Shown here: positions 10,182 through 20,342 of the stretch, in pieces | Layout: the number at the start of each line of letters is the position of its first letter | How positions within the stretch are numbered: position 1 is the stretch's first letter | Source: an uncultured Bacteroidota bacterium | Lineage (GTDB): Bacteria; Bacteroidota; Bacteroidia; Flavobacteriales; Flavobacteriaceae | DNA length: 64,000 nt | NCBI GenBank assembly: GCA_902587325.1 | Contig: CACIKV010000001.1 | Location: 117,300 to 181,299, forward strand | Direction: 5' to 3' | Program-made: the position numbers and the translations under genes | The notes under the pieces: model-generated | Databases searched by the model: none | What the model saw: only the letters and a program-made list of their open reading frames with translations | What the model was told of the DNA's origin: nothing

Positions 10182-11114
10182 TCAGATATGATCGCTGAGA
10201 GACTCATTCATTGATTTGACTGCATCTACACTGTTGGATAAAAGTAATTTTTCCTCGTTATTTAAATTAAGTGAAATAATTTCTTCAATACCATTTTTAC
10301 CTATCACGCAGGGCACACCAATACAGATATCTGAAAAACCATATTCTCCATCTAAATAGACTGAACTAGGAATTATTCTTTTATGATCATTTATGACTGA
10401 ATCAACGACATATGCAACTGAAGAACCAGGCGCATACCATGCTGAGGTTCCTAACAGCTTAGTTAATGTAGCTCCTCCAACCATGGTTGATTTTACTATT
10501 TCTTCAATATTCTTTTCACTAATGAAATCAGTTAAGGGTAGTCCATTATATTTAGCAAATCTTTTTAAAGGTATCATCGTAGTATCACCGTGACCTCCTA
10601 TTACCATGCCCTGAATATCATTTGCTGGCTTATTGATTGCTAATGATATATAAGTTTTAAACCTTGAACTGTCAAGAGCACCACCCATACCAATAATTCT
10701 TTTTTTATTTAAACCAGAGGATTTTAATGTAAGATAAGTCATTGTATCCATTGGATTTGAAACAACTATTATCACAGGATTTTCACTGTGAATTAAAATA
10801 TTTTTTGTTACATCTTTCACTATTTTTGCATTAATACCAACTAATTCCTCGCGTGACATCCCTGGCTTTCTAGGCATTCCTGACGTAATAACAACAACGT
10901 CAGAATTTGAAGTTTTTGAATAATCTGAGGTTACACCAACTACTCTAGTATTAAAACCTTTAGTATTTGAAGTTTGCATAATGTCTAGAGCCTTACCCTC
11001 TGCGAAACCTTCTTTAATATCTAACAAAACAACCTCACTTACAATTGATTTGGAGGCAATAACATCAGCAGCAGTTGCTCCTACATTTCCTGCACCTACA
11101 ATAGTTACTTTCAT
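10182..11114 (-). CDS. mdh: Malate dehydrogenase (LDH-like type)
   Basis: Oxidises malate to oxaloacetate with NAD. The Rossmann motif VTIVGAGNVGATAA opens the protein; PRKPGMSREELVGIN (about residue 80) carries the mobile-loop arginines, VVSNPMDTMTYL the Asn/Asp substrate contacts, and IGGHGDTTMIPL (about 170) the catalytic histidine. The 310-residue length and these motifs place it in the lactate-dehydrogenase-like malate dehydrogenase group. It begins 13 bases after the gyrB stop and so is probably part of a gyrB-mdh transcript. Confidence 0.95.
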   Translation of the reverse strand: MKVTIVGAGNVGATAADVIASKSIVSEVVLLDIKEGFAEGKALDIMQTSNTKGFNTRVVGVTSDYSKTSNSDVVVITSGMPRKPGMSREELVGINAKIVKDVTKNILIHSENPVIIVVSNPMDTMTYLTLKSSGLNKKRIIGMGGALDSSRFKTYISLAINKPANDIQGMVIGGHGDTTMIPLKRFAKYNGLPLTDFISEKNIEEIVKSTMVGGATLTKLLGTSAWYAPGSSVAYVVDSVINDHKRIIPSSVYLDGEYGFSDICIGVPCVIGKNGIEEIISLNLNNEEKLLLSNSVDAVKSMNESLSDHI

Positions 11115-11127
11115 ATTATTATATTAT

Positions 11128-13077
<1,950 letters not shown>

Positions 13078-13092
13078 TTAGCTGTTTATTTA

Positions 13093-13100
13093 CAAATATA
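13093..13100 (-). promoter_or_regulatory. Candidate -7 promoter box (TATATTTG) for gyrB
   Basis: On the minus strand TATATTTG matches TAnnTTTG and lies 30 bases before the gyrB ATG, predicting a leader of about 24 bases. I see no clear -33 TTTG at the right distance. The remainder of this 113-base gap holds an imperfect A/T-rich dyad (TCTTATTA and TAATAAGA, 13161-13184) spanning the asnB stop, which may weakly help end asnB transcription. Confidence 0.5.
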
Positions 13101-13175
13101 CTTTAAAAGGCTAAAAAAAGAGGTGTTTAACAGAGATGAATACACTTAAGTTATTAACAATCTTATTATAATTAT

Positions 13176-14837
13176 TTAATAAGAATCTTTGTGTATATTT
13201 AGTATCGATCTTCCTGATGGATCATTAAGATTTTTAAAAGACTTATCCCATTCTAGCGCAATGGGAGTACTACAAGCAACAGATGGAACTGACGGAACAG
13301 TTTCTGCAGACGCCTGAGACGGAAAATGAGATTCAAAAATCGATCTATAAAAATATTCTTCTTTATTTTGAGGAGTTTGAAAAGGGAACCTATTTGAGGC
13401 ATTCTTAAACATATTGTCAGAAACTTCATTTTCGACTAATTCTTTTAAACTATCAATCCAACTATAGCCAACTCCATCGCTGAATTGTTCTTTTTGCCTC
13501 CAAGCTACTTCATCAGGAAGATAGTCTTCAAAAGATTTTCTAACAACCCATTTTTCCATTCTTTCATTTGTAATCATCTTATCAGCAGGGTTAATTTTCA
13601 TTGCAATATCAATAAATTCTTTGTCTAAGAATGGAACTCGACCTTCTATACCCCAAGCGGCTAAAGATTTATTTGCTCTTAAACAATCATATTGATATAG
13701 CTTTTCAAGCTTTCTTACAGTCTCTTTATGAAATTCCTTGGGATTTGGTGCTTTGTGAAAATAGAGATATCCTCCAAAAAGCTCATCAGCTCCTTCCCCA
13801 GATAAAACCATTTTAATTCCCATAGATTTAATCATTCTTGCCATTAAATACATTGGAGTGGATGCTCTGACGGTTGTAACATCATATGTTTCAATATGAT
13901 ATATTACATCTTTTATAGCATCCAAACCTTCTTGGACTGTAAATATTACTTCATGATGAATAGATCCAATATGTTCAGAAACTAATTTAGCAGCTTTTAA
14001 ATCTGGGGAACCCTTTAGACCCACAGAAAATGAATGTAACTGAGGATACCAAGCTTCAGACTTATCGTTATTTTCAATTCTTTTTTTAGAAAACTTTTTT
14101 GCTAATGCTGACGTAATTGAAGAATCTAATCCACCAGATAAAAGAACTCCATAGGGAACATCACTCATTAGTTGACGTCGAACAGCTTGTTCTAAACCTA
14201 TTTTTAAATCATTCAAATTAGTTTTGTTTTCTTTTATATTTTCAAAATCTGTCCAGTCCCTATTATACCACTTTTTATATTTGAAATCTTTACTAGACAT
14301 GTATTGTCCGGGTGGGAAAACTTCAATTTTTTCACATGTGCCTTCTAATGCTTTTAACTCAGATGCTACATAAAAAATTTTATTTTTATCCCACCCAATA
14401 TAAAGTGGTATTATACCCATGTGATCTCTGGCAATGAAAAACTCATTTTCTTTCTTATCATAAATAACAAAACCAAAAATACCATTCATTTTATCAATGA
14501 ATTTTTCTCTGTATTTTTCAAATAATGAAATTATTACCTCACAATCAGAATTTGTTTGATATTCAAAATTTTTTGTAAGATTTCTTAAATCTTTATGATT
14601 ATAAATTTCTCCATTAGCAGCTAAAACATACCTTTCATCTTTACTAAATAAAGGCTGTTTTCCTGACTTAGGATCAACTATTGCTAATCTTTCGTGAGCA
14701 AGAACAACATTTTCATGGCAGTAAATACCACTCCAATCAGGCCCTCTGTGTCTTAATTTTTTAGACATTTCAAGCACTCTATTTCTTAGTACTGAAGAAT
14801 CTTCTTTTTTATTTAGAGCACAAACTATTCCGCACAT
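13176..14837 (-). CDS. asnB: Glutamine-hydrolysing asparagine synthetase B
   Basis: Makes asparagine from aspartate, glutamine and ATP. I start it at the ATG giving MCGIV, because Cys2 must be the N-terminal nucleophile of the Ntn amidotransferase domain; the track's TTG at 14852 adds five residues (MPKKF) and would block it. N-terminal glutaminase domain: LRHRGPDWSG, HERLAIVD, AANGEIYNH. C-terminal synthetase domain: the PP-loop VLLSGGLDSSI (about residue 230) and SGEGADELFGGYLYF. The 553-residue length matches E. coli AsnB (554). It stands alone, divergent from ftsE across a 130-base gap. Confidence 0.96.
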   Translation of the reverse strand: MCGIVCALNKKEDSSVLRNRVLEMSKKLRHRGPDWSGIYCHENVVLAHERLAIVDPKSGKQPLFSKDERYVLAANGEIYNHKDLRNLTKNFEYQTNSDCEVIISLFEKYREKFIDKMNGIFGFVIYDKKENEFFIARDHMGIIPLYIGWDKNKIFYVASELKALEGTCEKIEVFPPGQYMSSKDFKYKKWYNRDWTDFENIKENKTNLNDLKIGLEQAVRRQLMSDVPYGVLLSGGLDSSITSALAKKFSKKRIENNDKSEAWYPQLHSFSVGLKGSPDLKAAKLVSEHIGSIHHEVIFTVQEGLDAIKDVIYHIETYDVTTVRASTPMYLMARMIKSMGIKMVLSGEGADELFGGYLYFHKAPNPKEFHKETVRKLEKLYQYDCLRANKSLAAWGIEGRVPFLDKEFIDIAMKINPADKMITNERMEKWVVRKSFEDYLPDEVAWRQKEQFSDGVGYSWIDSLKELVENEVSDNMFKNASNRFPFQTPQNKEEYFYRSIFESHFPSQASAETVPSVPSVACSTPIALEWDKSFKNLNDPSGRSILNIHKDSY

Positions 14838-14967
14838 AAATTTTTTTGGCAAATATGATCAAATATTTCCATATAAATATAGTTTGAAGCTACTTATAAC
14901 AATATTTTTTGTAAATATTAAAAAAAAACTATTATAACAAATGAATTAATAACTTTATAATATTATT

Positions 14968-15648
14968 ATGGCAGAGAAAATAATTTATTTTAATAAAGTT
15001 GGTATTAAACTTAATGACAACAAAGCTCTAAAGAACATTAATCTTGATATTATTACGAAGGATTTTATTTACTTAATTGGTAAAACCGGCAGTGGTAAAA
15101 GTAGTATTTTGAGGACTATTTACGCTGATTTTCCTCTTATACAGGGTGAAGCTGAGGTTTTAGGATATGATTTAATAAAAATTAAAAAAAAAGAAATTCC
15201 AAATCTCAGAAGAAAAATTGGCATTATTTTTCAAGATTTTAAATTATTACCTGACAGAACTGTGTTTAAAAATCTTGAATTTGTATTAAAAGCAACAGAA
15301 TGGAAAAAAAAAGAAAAAATTGAAGAAAGAATTGATAGTGTGCTTGAACAGGTCAAAATGAATGATTATAAAAATAGATTACCAAATGAACTATCCGGAG
15401 GAGAAAAACAACGAGTTAGTATAGCAAGAGCATTATTAAATAAGCCTAAATTGGTTTTAGCTGATGAACCGACAGGAAATTTAGATCCTGCCACTAGTTT
15501 AGAAATAATGAATATTTTAAATTCAATTAATAATCAAGGAACTTCAATAATAATGGCAACTCATGATTACCAACTGATTTCAAAAAACCCAAAAAAAACT
15601 ATCAGAATTGAAGACGAAAGGATATTTGAATTAATAAAAAAAACATAA
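14968..15648 (+). CDS. ftsE: Cell division ATP-binding protein FtsE
   Basis: A 226-residue ABC ATPase with Walker [10 protein letters not shown] (about residue 38), Q-loop [15 protein letters not shown], signature LSGGEKQR and Walker B LVLADEP. The phrase [16 protein letters not shown] is typical of FtsE, which with FtsX controls peptidoglycan hydrolases at the septum. There is no ftsX in the window; separate location of ftsE and ftsX is common in this phylum. A LolD-type ABC protein is the main alternative. It is followed after 12 bases by kdsA. Confidence 0.86.
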   Translation: MAEKIIYFNKVGIKLNDNKALKNINLDIITKDFIYLIGKTGSGKSSILRTIYADFPLIQGEAEVLGYDLIKIKKKEIPNLRRKIGIIFQDFKLLPDRTVFKNLEFVLKATEWKKKEKIEERIDSVLEQVKMNDYKNRLPNELSGGEKQRVSIARALLNKPKLVLADEPTGNLDPATSLEIMNILNSINNQGTSIIMATHDYQLISKNPKKTIRIEDERIFELIKKT

Positions 15649-15660
15649 TATTTGTATTAA

Positions 15661-16461
15661 ATGTTTAACCTGGATAATTTACTTAATAACCCAAAGTCTT
15701 TTTTTTTAATTGCTGGACCATGCGCTATTGAAAAAGAAGAAATGGCATTTAAGATATGTAATGAAATAAATAATATTTCTAAAAACTTTGAAATAAACTT
15801 TGTATTTAAGGGTAGTTTTAAAAAGGCAAATAGAACCAGAATTGGTAGTTTTACAGGAATTGGTGATCAAAATGCTTTAGAAATTCTAAAAAAAGTTGGA
15901 GAAGAGTTTTCAATCCCAACAACTACTGATATTCATGAAATTAAACATGCTAAACTTGCATCTAGTTATGTTGATATATTACAAATACCTGCTTTTTTAG
16001 CAAGACAAACTGATTTAATAGTTGCAGCTGCAAAAACAGGTAAAATAATTAACATTAAAAAAGGTCAATTTATGAGTCCAGAATCAATGTTTTTTGCTGT
16101 TCAAAAAGTAAAAGAATCTGGAAATTCCAATGTACTTGTTACTGAAAGAGGAAGCACGTTTGGTTACCAAGATTTAGTTGTTGATTTTAGATCCATCCCA
16201 AAAATGAAAGAATATGCACCTGTAGTTCTCGATATTACTCACTCTTTACAACAACCCAATCAATCTAGTGGAATTACAGGTGGGAAACCTGAATTAATAG
16301 AAACTTTAGCTAAAGCTGGTATTGCTTCAGGTGTAGATGGTATATTTATAGAAACTCATTATAATCCTGATGAAGCTAAAAGTGATGGAAAAAACATGCT
16401 TCCTCTGGATCAATTGAAATATCTAATTGAGAAACTAGTTAGGTTAAGATCTTCAATTTAA
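15661..16461 (+). CDS. kdsA: 3-deoxy-8-phosphooctulonate synthase KdsA
   Basis: Condenses phosphoenolpyruvate with arabinose 5-phosphate to make KDO 8-phosphate for lipid A-core LPS. The 266-residue TIM-barrel protein shows FFLIAGPCAIEKEE at the start, FKGSFKKANRTRIGSF (about 50), TTDIHE, and LDITHSLQQPN (about 190). The cysteine in AGPCAIE marks the metal-dependent subclass, in contrast to the asparagine of E. coli KdsA. The gene is 12 bases after ftsE and 44 bases before the tmRNA. Confidence 0.95.
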   Translation: MFNLDNLLNNPKSFFLIAGPCAIEKEEMAFKICNEINNISKNFEINFVFKGSFKKANRTRIGSFTGIGDQNALEILKKVGEEFSIPTTTDIHEIKHAKLASSYVDILQIPAFLARQTDLIVAAAKTGKIINIKKGQFMSPESMFFAVQKVKESGNSNVLVTERGSTFGYQDLVVDFRSIPKMKEYAPVVLDITHSLQQPNQSSGITGGKPELIETLAKAGIASGVDGIFIETHYNPDEAKSDGKNMLPLDQLKYLIEKLVRLRSSI

Positions 16462-16471
16462 TTGTATTTAT

Positions 16472-16479
16472 TACTTTTG
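16472..16479 (+). promoter_or_regulatory. Candidate -7 promoter box (TACTTTTG) for the tmRNA gene
   Basis: TACTTTTG fits TAnnTTTG and is 26 bases before the mature tmRNA 5' end. That would yield a precursor with a leader of about 20 bases, to be removed by RNase P. I see no convincing -33 element. Confidence 0.45.
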
Positions 16480-16505
16480 CTTACATTTTAGTTCATTGAA
16501 ATTTT

Positions 16506-16893
16506 GGGGTCGACTGGATTTGACAGCGATTTAGTAATATTAGTAAGCAAATCGAGCGATTAGTTAAAGCTCGTTAATATCAACTAAAACTTTTAAATGG
16601 CGAAAATAAATACGCTCTTGCTGCTTAAGACTGAATTATAGTAGGTCTAGCCATGTTCTACAAGGTAGAAAAGCGAGATGTCTCGAAATTTTTTTTGTTA
16701 ACAATTATTTCATTGAGACACAGTTATGTTAACATAGGATAACTATTGCTTCGATAGTTATCTGAACTTTTGAAGATAAGTAGTGTTTGTGTAGTTTTCA
16801 GCAAGAATACTATCGAAAATTAAATGAAAACTAAATTTGTAGAAATCTAAAATTTCAGTCGTTTGGACGAGGGTTCGATTCCCTCCGACTCCA
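16506..16893 (+). ncRNA. ssrA: Transfer-messenger RNA (tmRNA)
   Basis: Rescues stalled ribosomes. The tRNA-like ends are clear: GGGGTCG at 16506-16512 pairs with CGACTCC at 16886-16892 (7 bp with one G-U), followed by discriminator A; the TpsiC arm is GAGGGTTCGATTCCCTC. The 5' region reads GGGGTCGACTGGATTTGACAGC as in other one-piece tmRNAs. The resume codon GGC at 16599 opens the tag GENKYALAA followed by TAA (16626-16628). The 3' CCA is not encoded. Length is about 388 bases. The next gene starts only 17 bases later and no terminator is visible between them. Confidence 0.97.
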
Positions 16894-16910
16894 CAAATTT
16901 TTAAATAATT

Positions 16911-17774
16911 ATGAAATATTTAGTTTTTAAAATATTGTTATCGTTTATTATAATTTCATGTAGTAATTCACAGTTAGAATCATCAAAAACAAAAACAATT
17001 AGCTCATCAGAGATATTTATAAATCAAAAAATTAATGGTTCAGAAGTGTCAAGGTCAGTTCTAATTCAAGCTCCTCTAGAAATTGATACTTCAAAAGACT
17101 ACCCGGTTGTTTTTGCATTTCATGGAAATGGAGGAAGTAATAGAAATTGGATTAATATTTTAAAAAAGTTTACCGATAATGGAGAATTTATAGGAATTTA
17201 TCCTCAAGGATATTTGAAGTCATGGAATTTAGGTTCTGAAAAATCAACTGCTGATGATGTTGAGTTTACTAATTTAATAGTAGATGAAATAAAAAATTAC
17301 TTAAACCTTAATTTCAATAAAATGTATGCAATTGGTAGTTCAAATGGATCTGGAATGGTTAATAAATTAGCCATTGAAACTAATCATTTTAATGCTATAG
17401 CTCCAATTGTAAGTCAATTAATGCAAAGTATGCCAATAAAACCCTCAACTCAACCAATTTCTATTTTTCAAGTTAATGGAGGTAAAGATAACGTAGTTCC
17501 TATTAATGGAGGACCAGGTCCTGGAACTCATGTTTTTTTAGACGCATTAGACAGTGCAAAATTATGGGCTTCAACCTTTGATTGTTCTAGTTTTGAATTA
17601 AAATTTGTGGGGGACAGTTTTGAAGAGTATGGAGTTAATAGATTATATGATTTTAAAAATTGTGATGCTGGAAAAGAAGTTAGATATTTAAGGCTTGAAA
17701 ACATAGGACATGGAGTCACACGATCATATTCAATATTGTTCGATGAAGTATGGAAATTCTTTAAAAAATTTTAA
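16911..17774 (+). CDS. Lipoprotein esterase of the PHB-depolymerase/feruloyl-esterase-like alpha/beta hydrolase family
   Basis: A 287-residue protein with a lipoprotein signal (lipobox-like IIISC, Cys about 17) and an alpha/beta hydrolase domain. VVFAFHGNGGSNRNW (about 67-80) is the oxyanion-hole region, GSSNG (about 142-146) is the GxSxG nucleophile elbow with Ser144, and NIGHGV near the end supplies the catalytic histidine. This arrangement is that of secreted PHB depolymerase/LpqC-type esterases; the real substrate is unknown and intracellular PHB need not be involved. It starts 17 bases after the tmRNA and ends 2 bases before the M48 protease gene. Confidence 0.75.
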   Translation: MKYLVFKILLSFIIISCSNSQLESSKTKTISSSEIFINQKINGSEVSRSVLIQAPLEIDTSKDYPVVFAFHGNGGSNRNWINILKKFTDNGEFIGIYPQGYLKSWNLGSEKSTADDVEFTNLIVDEIKNYLNLNFNKMYAIGSSNGSGMVNKLAIETNHFNAIAPIVSQLMQSMPIKPSTQPISIFQVNGGKDNVVPINGGPGPGTHVFLDALDSAKLWASTFDCSSFELKFVGDSFEEYGVNRLYDFKNCDAGKEVRYLRLENIGHGVTRSYSILFDEVWKFFKKF

Positions 17775-17776
17775 AT

Positions 17777-19012
17777 ATGGAAAAAAACGAATGGCTTTTA
17801 TTGTTAATTTTTCTTGTAAGTTTAAACTATATTTTTTCAACTATTCTTGAATATATTAATGATAATAATTGGAAAGATTACATTCCTAAATCTTTAAAAG
17901 ATTTCTATGATAAAGACAAATACAAAAAAGCTAAAGAATATAAAAAAGCTAATGGAAAATTATCTTTCTTTTCATCTACAATAAATTTTTCAATTACTAT
18001 TTTTTTATTAACACTTGGATTATATGGAAAAGTAAGTGACTATTTCATGATTAATTTTGATAATATTTTTATTCAATCATCATTATTTTTCTTAACATTT
18101 TATTTATTTAATTTAATTATCTCTATTCCTTTTCAATATTATTCAACATTTTATATTGAAACAAAATTTGGATTTAATAAAACAACTATCAATACATTTA
18201 TTTTGGATAAATTAAAGGGAGTTTTTCTCGCTTTATTAATTGGTGGAGCTTTACTTTATGCAACTCTAATAGTTTACAGTAAAATAAGTCATGGATTTTG
18301 GATTTATCTTTGGCTTGGATTGTCTTTTTTTACTTTGTTTATGAATATGTTTTACACTTCATTAATTGTTCCATTGTTCAATAAGCTTGTTCCAATTAGT
18401 GAAGGTAGTTTAAAAGAAAAAATTGAAACATATTCTAAAAAAATTGGTTATTCATTGAACAATATATTTATAATTGATGGTTCAAAAAGATCGACTAAAG
18501 CCAATGCTTATTTTTCAGGAATTGGTCCAAAAAAAACAATTGCACTATTTGATACTTTAGTTGAAAAACATAGTGAGGAAGAATTAGTTGCTGTACTAGC
18601 TCACGAAGTGGGTCATTTCAAGAAAAAACATGTTTATCAAGGATTAATTTTATCAATAATCCAAATTGGACTAATAACATTTCTTTTTGAGTTATGTCTT
18701 AATAATTCAGAATTAATCGATTCTTTGGGTGGAAAAATTAGTAGTTTTCATCTAGGGCTAGTTGTTTTTTCAATGCTTTACAGTCCTATTGGATTAATTA
18801 CAGGAATTTTTATGAATATTTTGAGTAGAAAAAATGAATATGAAGCTGATAAATTTGCGAAAGAAACTTACAATGGAGATGCTCTTGTGCTAGCCTTAAA
18901 AAAACTTTCAGTCAACAGTTTATCTAATTTGTATCCACATCCATTTTACGTCTTTGTTCATTATTCACACCCTCCATTGATTAAAAGACTAGATGCACTT
19001 AGCTCTAGCTGA
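17777..19012 (+). CDS. M48 family (Ste24/CAAX-prenyl-protease-like) membrane metalloprotease
   Basis: A 411-residue integral membrane protein with about six or seven hydrophobic helices. The zinc motif is VLAHEVGHFKKKH (His276, His280, Glu277 as catalytic base), and the third ligand lies in RKNEYEADKFAKE. The N-terminal Peptidase_M48_N region carries FYDKDKYKKAKEY, typical of Ste24 homologues. In bacteria, which lack CAAX prenylation, these proteins are thought to act in membrane-protein quality control. The stop overlaps the convergent oxidoreductase gene by 8 bases. Confidence 0.9.
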   Translation: MEKNEWLLLLIFLVSLNYIFSTILEYINDNNWKDYIPKSLKDFYDKDKYKKAKEYKKANGKLSFFSSTINFSITIFLLTLGLYGKVSDYFMINFDNIFIQSSLFFLTFYLFNLIISIPFQYYSTFYIETKFGFNKTTINTFILDKLKGVFLALLIGGALLYATLIVYSKISHGFWIYLWLGLSFFTLFMNMFYTSLIVPLFNKLVPISEGSLKEKIETYSKKIGYSLNNIFIIDGSKRSTKANAYFSGIGPKKTIALFDTLVEKHSEEELVAVLAHEVGHFKKKHVYQGLILSIIQIGLITFLFELCLNNSELIDSLGGKISSFHLGLVVFSMLYSPIGLITGIFMNILSRKNEYEADKFAKETYNGDALVLALKKLSVNSLSNLYPHPFYVFVHYSHPPLIKRLDALSSS

Positions 19013-20342
19013 TATTATTTATACTCCAACCCTTTTCATATTCTCTTGACCACATTTTTTTTGCTTTTCTATCATTAATTCTTCCATTTTTAGGGTTTAT
19101 TTTAAAATCCTTGTTTATTCTGTAAGAAATGTTTGCATAATGAACCATACTTTGACTAATTGCTGCATCTTCAATAGGAGAATTTAATTTTTCACCATGA
19201 CTTATTGAATTAAAAAAATTATCAAAATGAAGATGTGTCATACTTCTTTCTATTTTGATAAATTTTTGATCTTCCCTACTATTATAGATTAATCTGTTAG
19301 AAAGATCAAAAACTTTGTAACCATTCCTATCAACTAAAACAGTTCCCTTTGATCCAAATATCTTTGTTCCCCTACCTCCTTCAATATCTTTTTTAAATGC
19401 ATTCCTGCTCTGACCATCCCATGTTATAACTTTATTTTCAGGAAACTTAAACTTAGCTTCCATGGTGTCATACATGGTCCATCCATCATCGATGTAATGA
19501 TATTTTCCTGCATATACATCAACTTTTGTTGGATATTTTACACCTAAAGCCCATCTTGCTACATCCAACTCATGAGTTGCGTTATTTCCAGCTTCACCTG
19601 TTCCATACAACCAGCCATACCAACGCCAATTATAATCCCAAGTATCAAAAGTATATTCTCTCCTTTTTGCTGGACCTTGAAAAAGATTCCAATCCAAACC
19701 TTTTGGAATAGAATATTTTTTTTGATTTGGAACTCTTGGTCTGTTATTATGATAATATGCCACAGCCATGTAAGATTGTCCTATCAAACCATCTTTAATT
19801 TTATTAACTAAGTCAATTGTATGTGGTGATGATCTTTGTTGATTTCCCATTTGAATTTTTTTGTTGAAATATTTTTGATAATCAACTAATATTTCATTTT
19901 CATACATGTTGTGACTACATGGTTTTTCTAAATATACATGCTTATCATGTTCCATTGCTTTACAAGCTCCGTAAGCATGCCAATGATCTGGTGTGGCCAT
20001 TATTATTGCATCAACTTCTTTATCCTCAAAAATTTTATGTATATCTTTTTCAACCTTAGCTTCTTTTCCAGTACTATTAAAAAAAGATTTCTGGGTTTTT
20101 TGAACTTGTTTATCCATCACATCACAGAAATATAAAATTTCTACATTCTTCCTTTTAATGCAAGCATTTAAAAGTCCTGGTATTCTTCTGCCTAGACCCT
20201 GAAAAGCGATACTTATTCTTTCGTTAGAGCCTAATATTTTTCTATAGGATTTTGCAGAAAAAGAATTAACTGAACCAAAAGAGCTAAAACCTAGTGCAGA
20301 TAAGGCAGATTTTTTTATAAAGTTTCTTCTACTTTTTTTCAT
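19005..20342 (-). CDS. Tat-exported Gfo/Idh/MocA family oxidoreductase
   Basis: A 445-residue NAD(P)-dependent sugar oxidoreductase with a twin-arginine signal (KKSRRNFIKKSALSALG). The Rossmann domain starts at SIAFQGLGRR; VDAIIMATPDHWHAYGA and VYLEKPCSHN carry the conserved EKP lysine. The C-terminal part (WRWYGWLYGTGEAGNNATHELDVARWALG) has the His/Asp substrate region. Tat export implies folding with bound cofactor before secretion. It overlaps the DUF1080 gene by 4 bases (ATGA), so the two are coupled. Together they resemble parts of 3-keto-glycoside pathways known in Bacteroides, though the substrate is unknown here. Confidence 0.87.
   Translation of the reverse strand: MKKSRRNFIKKSALSALGFSSFGSVNSFSAKSYRKILGSNERISIAFQGLGRRIPGLLNACIKRKNVEILYFCDVMDKQVQKTQKSFFNSTGKEAKVEKDIHKIFEDKEVDAIIMATPDHWHAYGACKAMEHDKHVYLEKPCSHNMYENEILVDYQKYFNKKIQMGNQQRSSPHTIDLVNKIKDGLIGQSYMAVAYYHNNRPRVPNQKKYSIPKGLDWNLFQGPAKRREYTFDTWDYNWRWYGWLYGTGEAGNNATHELDVARWALGVKYPTKVDVYAGKYHYIDDGWTMYDTMEAKFKFPENKVITWDGQSRNAFKKDIEGGRGTKIFGSKGTVLVDRNGYKVFDLSNRLIYNSREDQKFIKIERSMTHLHFDNFFNSISHGEKLNSPIEDAAISQSMVHYANISYRINKDFKINPKNGRINDRKAKKMWSREYEKGWSINNIS

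Noticed and set aside
14838-14852. Longer asnB start (MPKKF-MCGIV)
   Set aside because: The catalytic cysteine must be residue 2 after Met removal, so the ATG at 14837 is the start.
14901-14919. Dyad AATATTT-N5-AAATATT between asnB and ftsE
   Set aside because: It consists only of A and T apart from one G in the loop and lies in extremely AT-rich DNA; chance is a sufficient explanation, and it is on the wrong side of its A-run to be a terminator for either gene.
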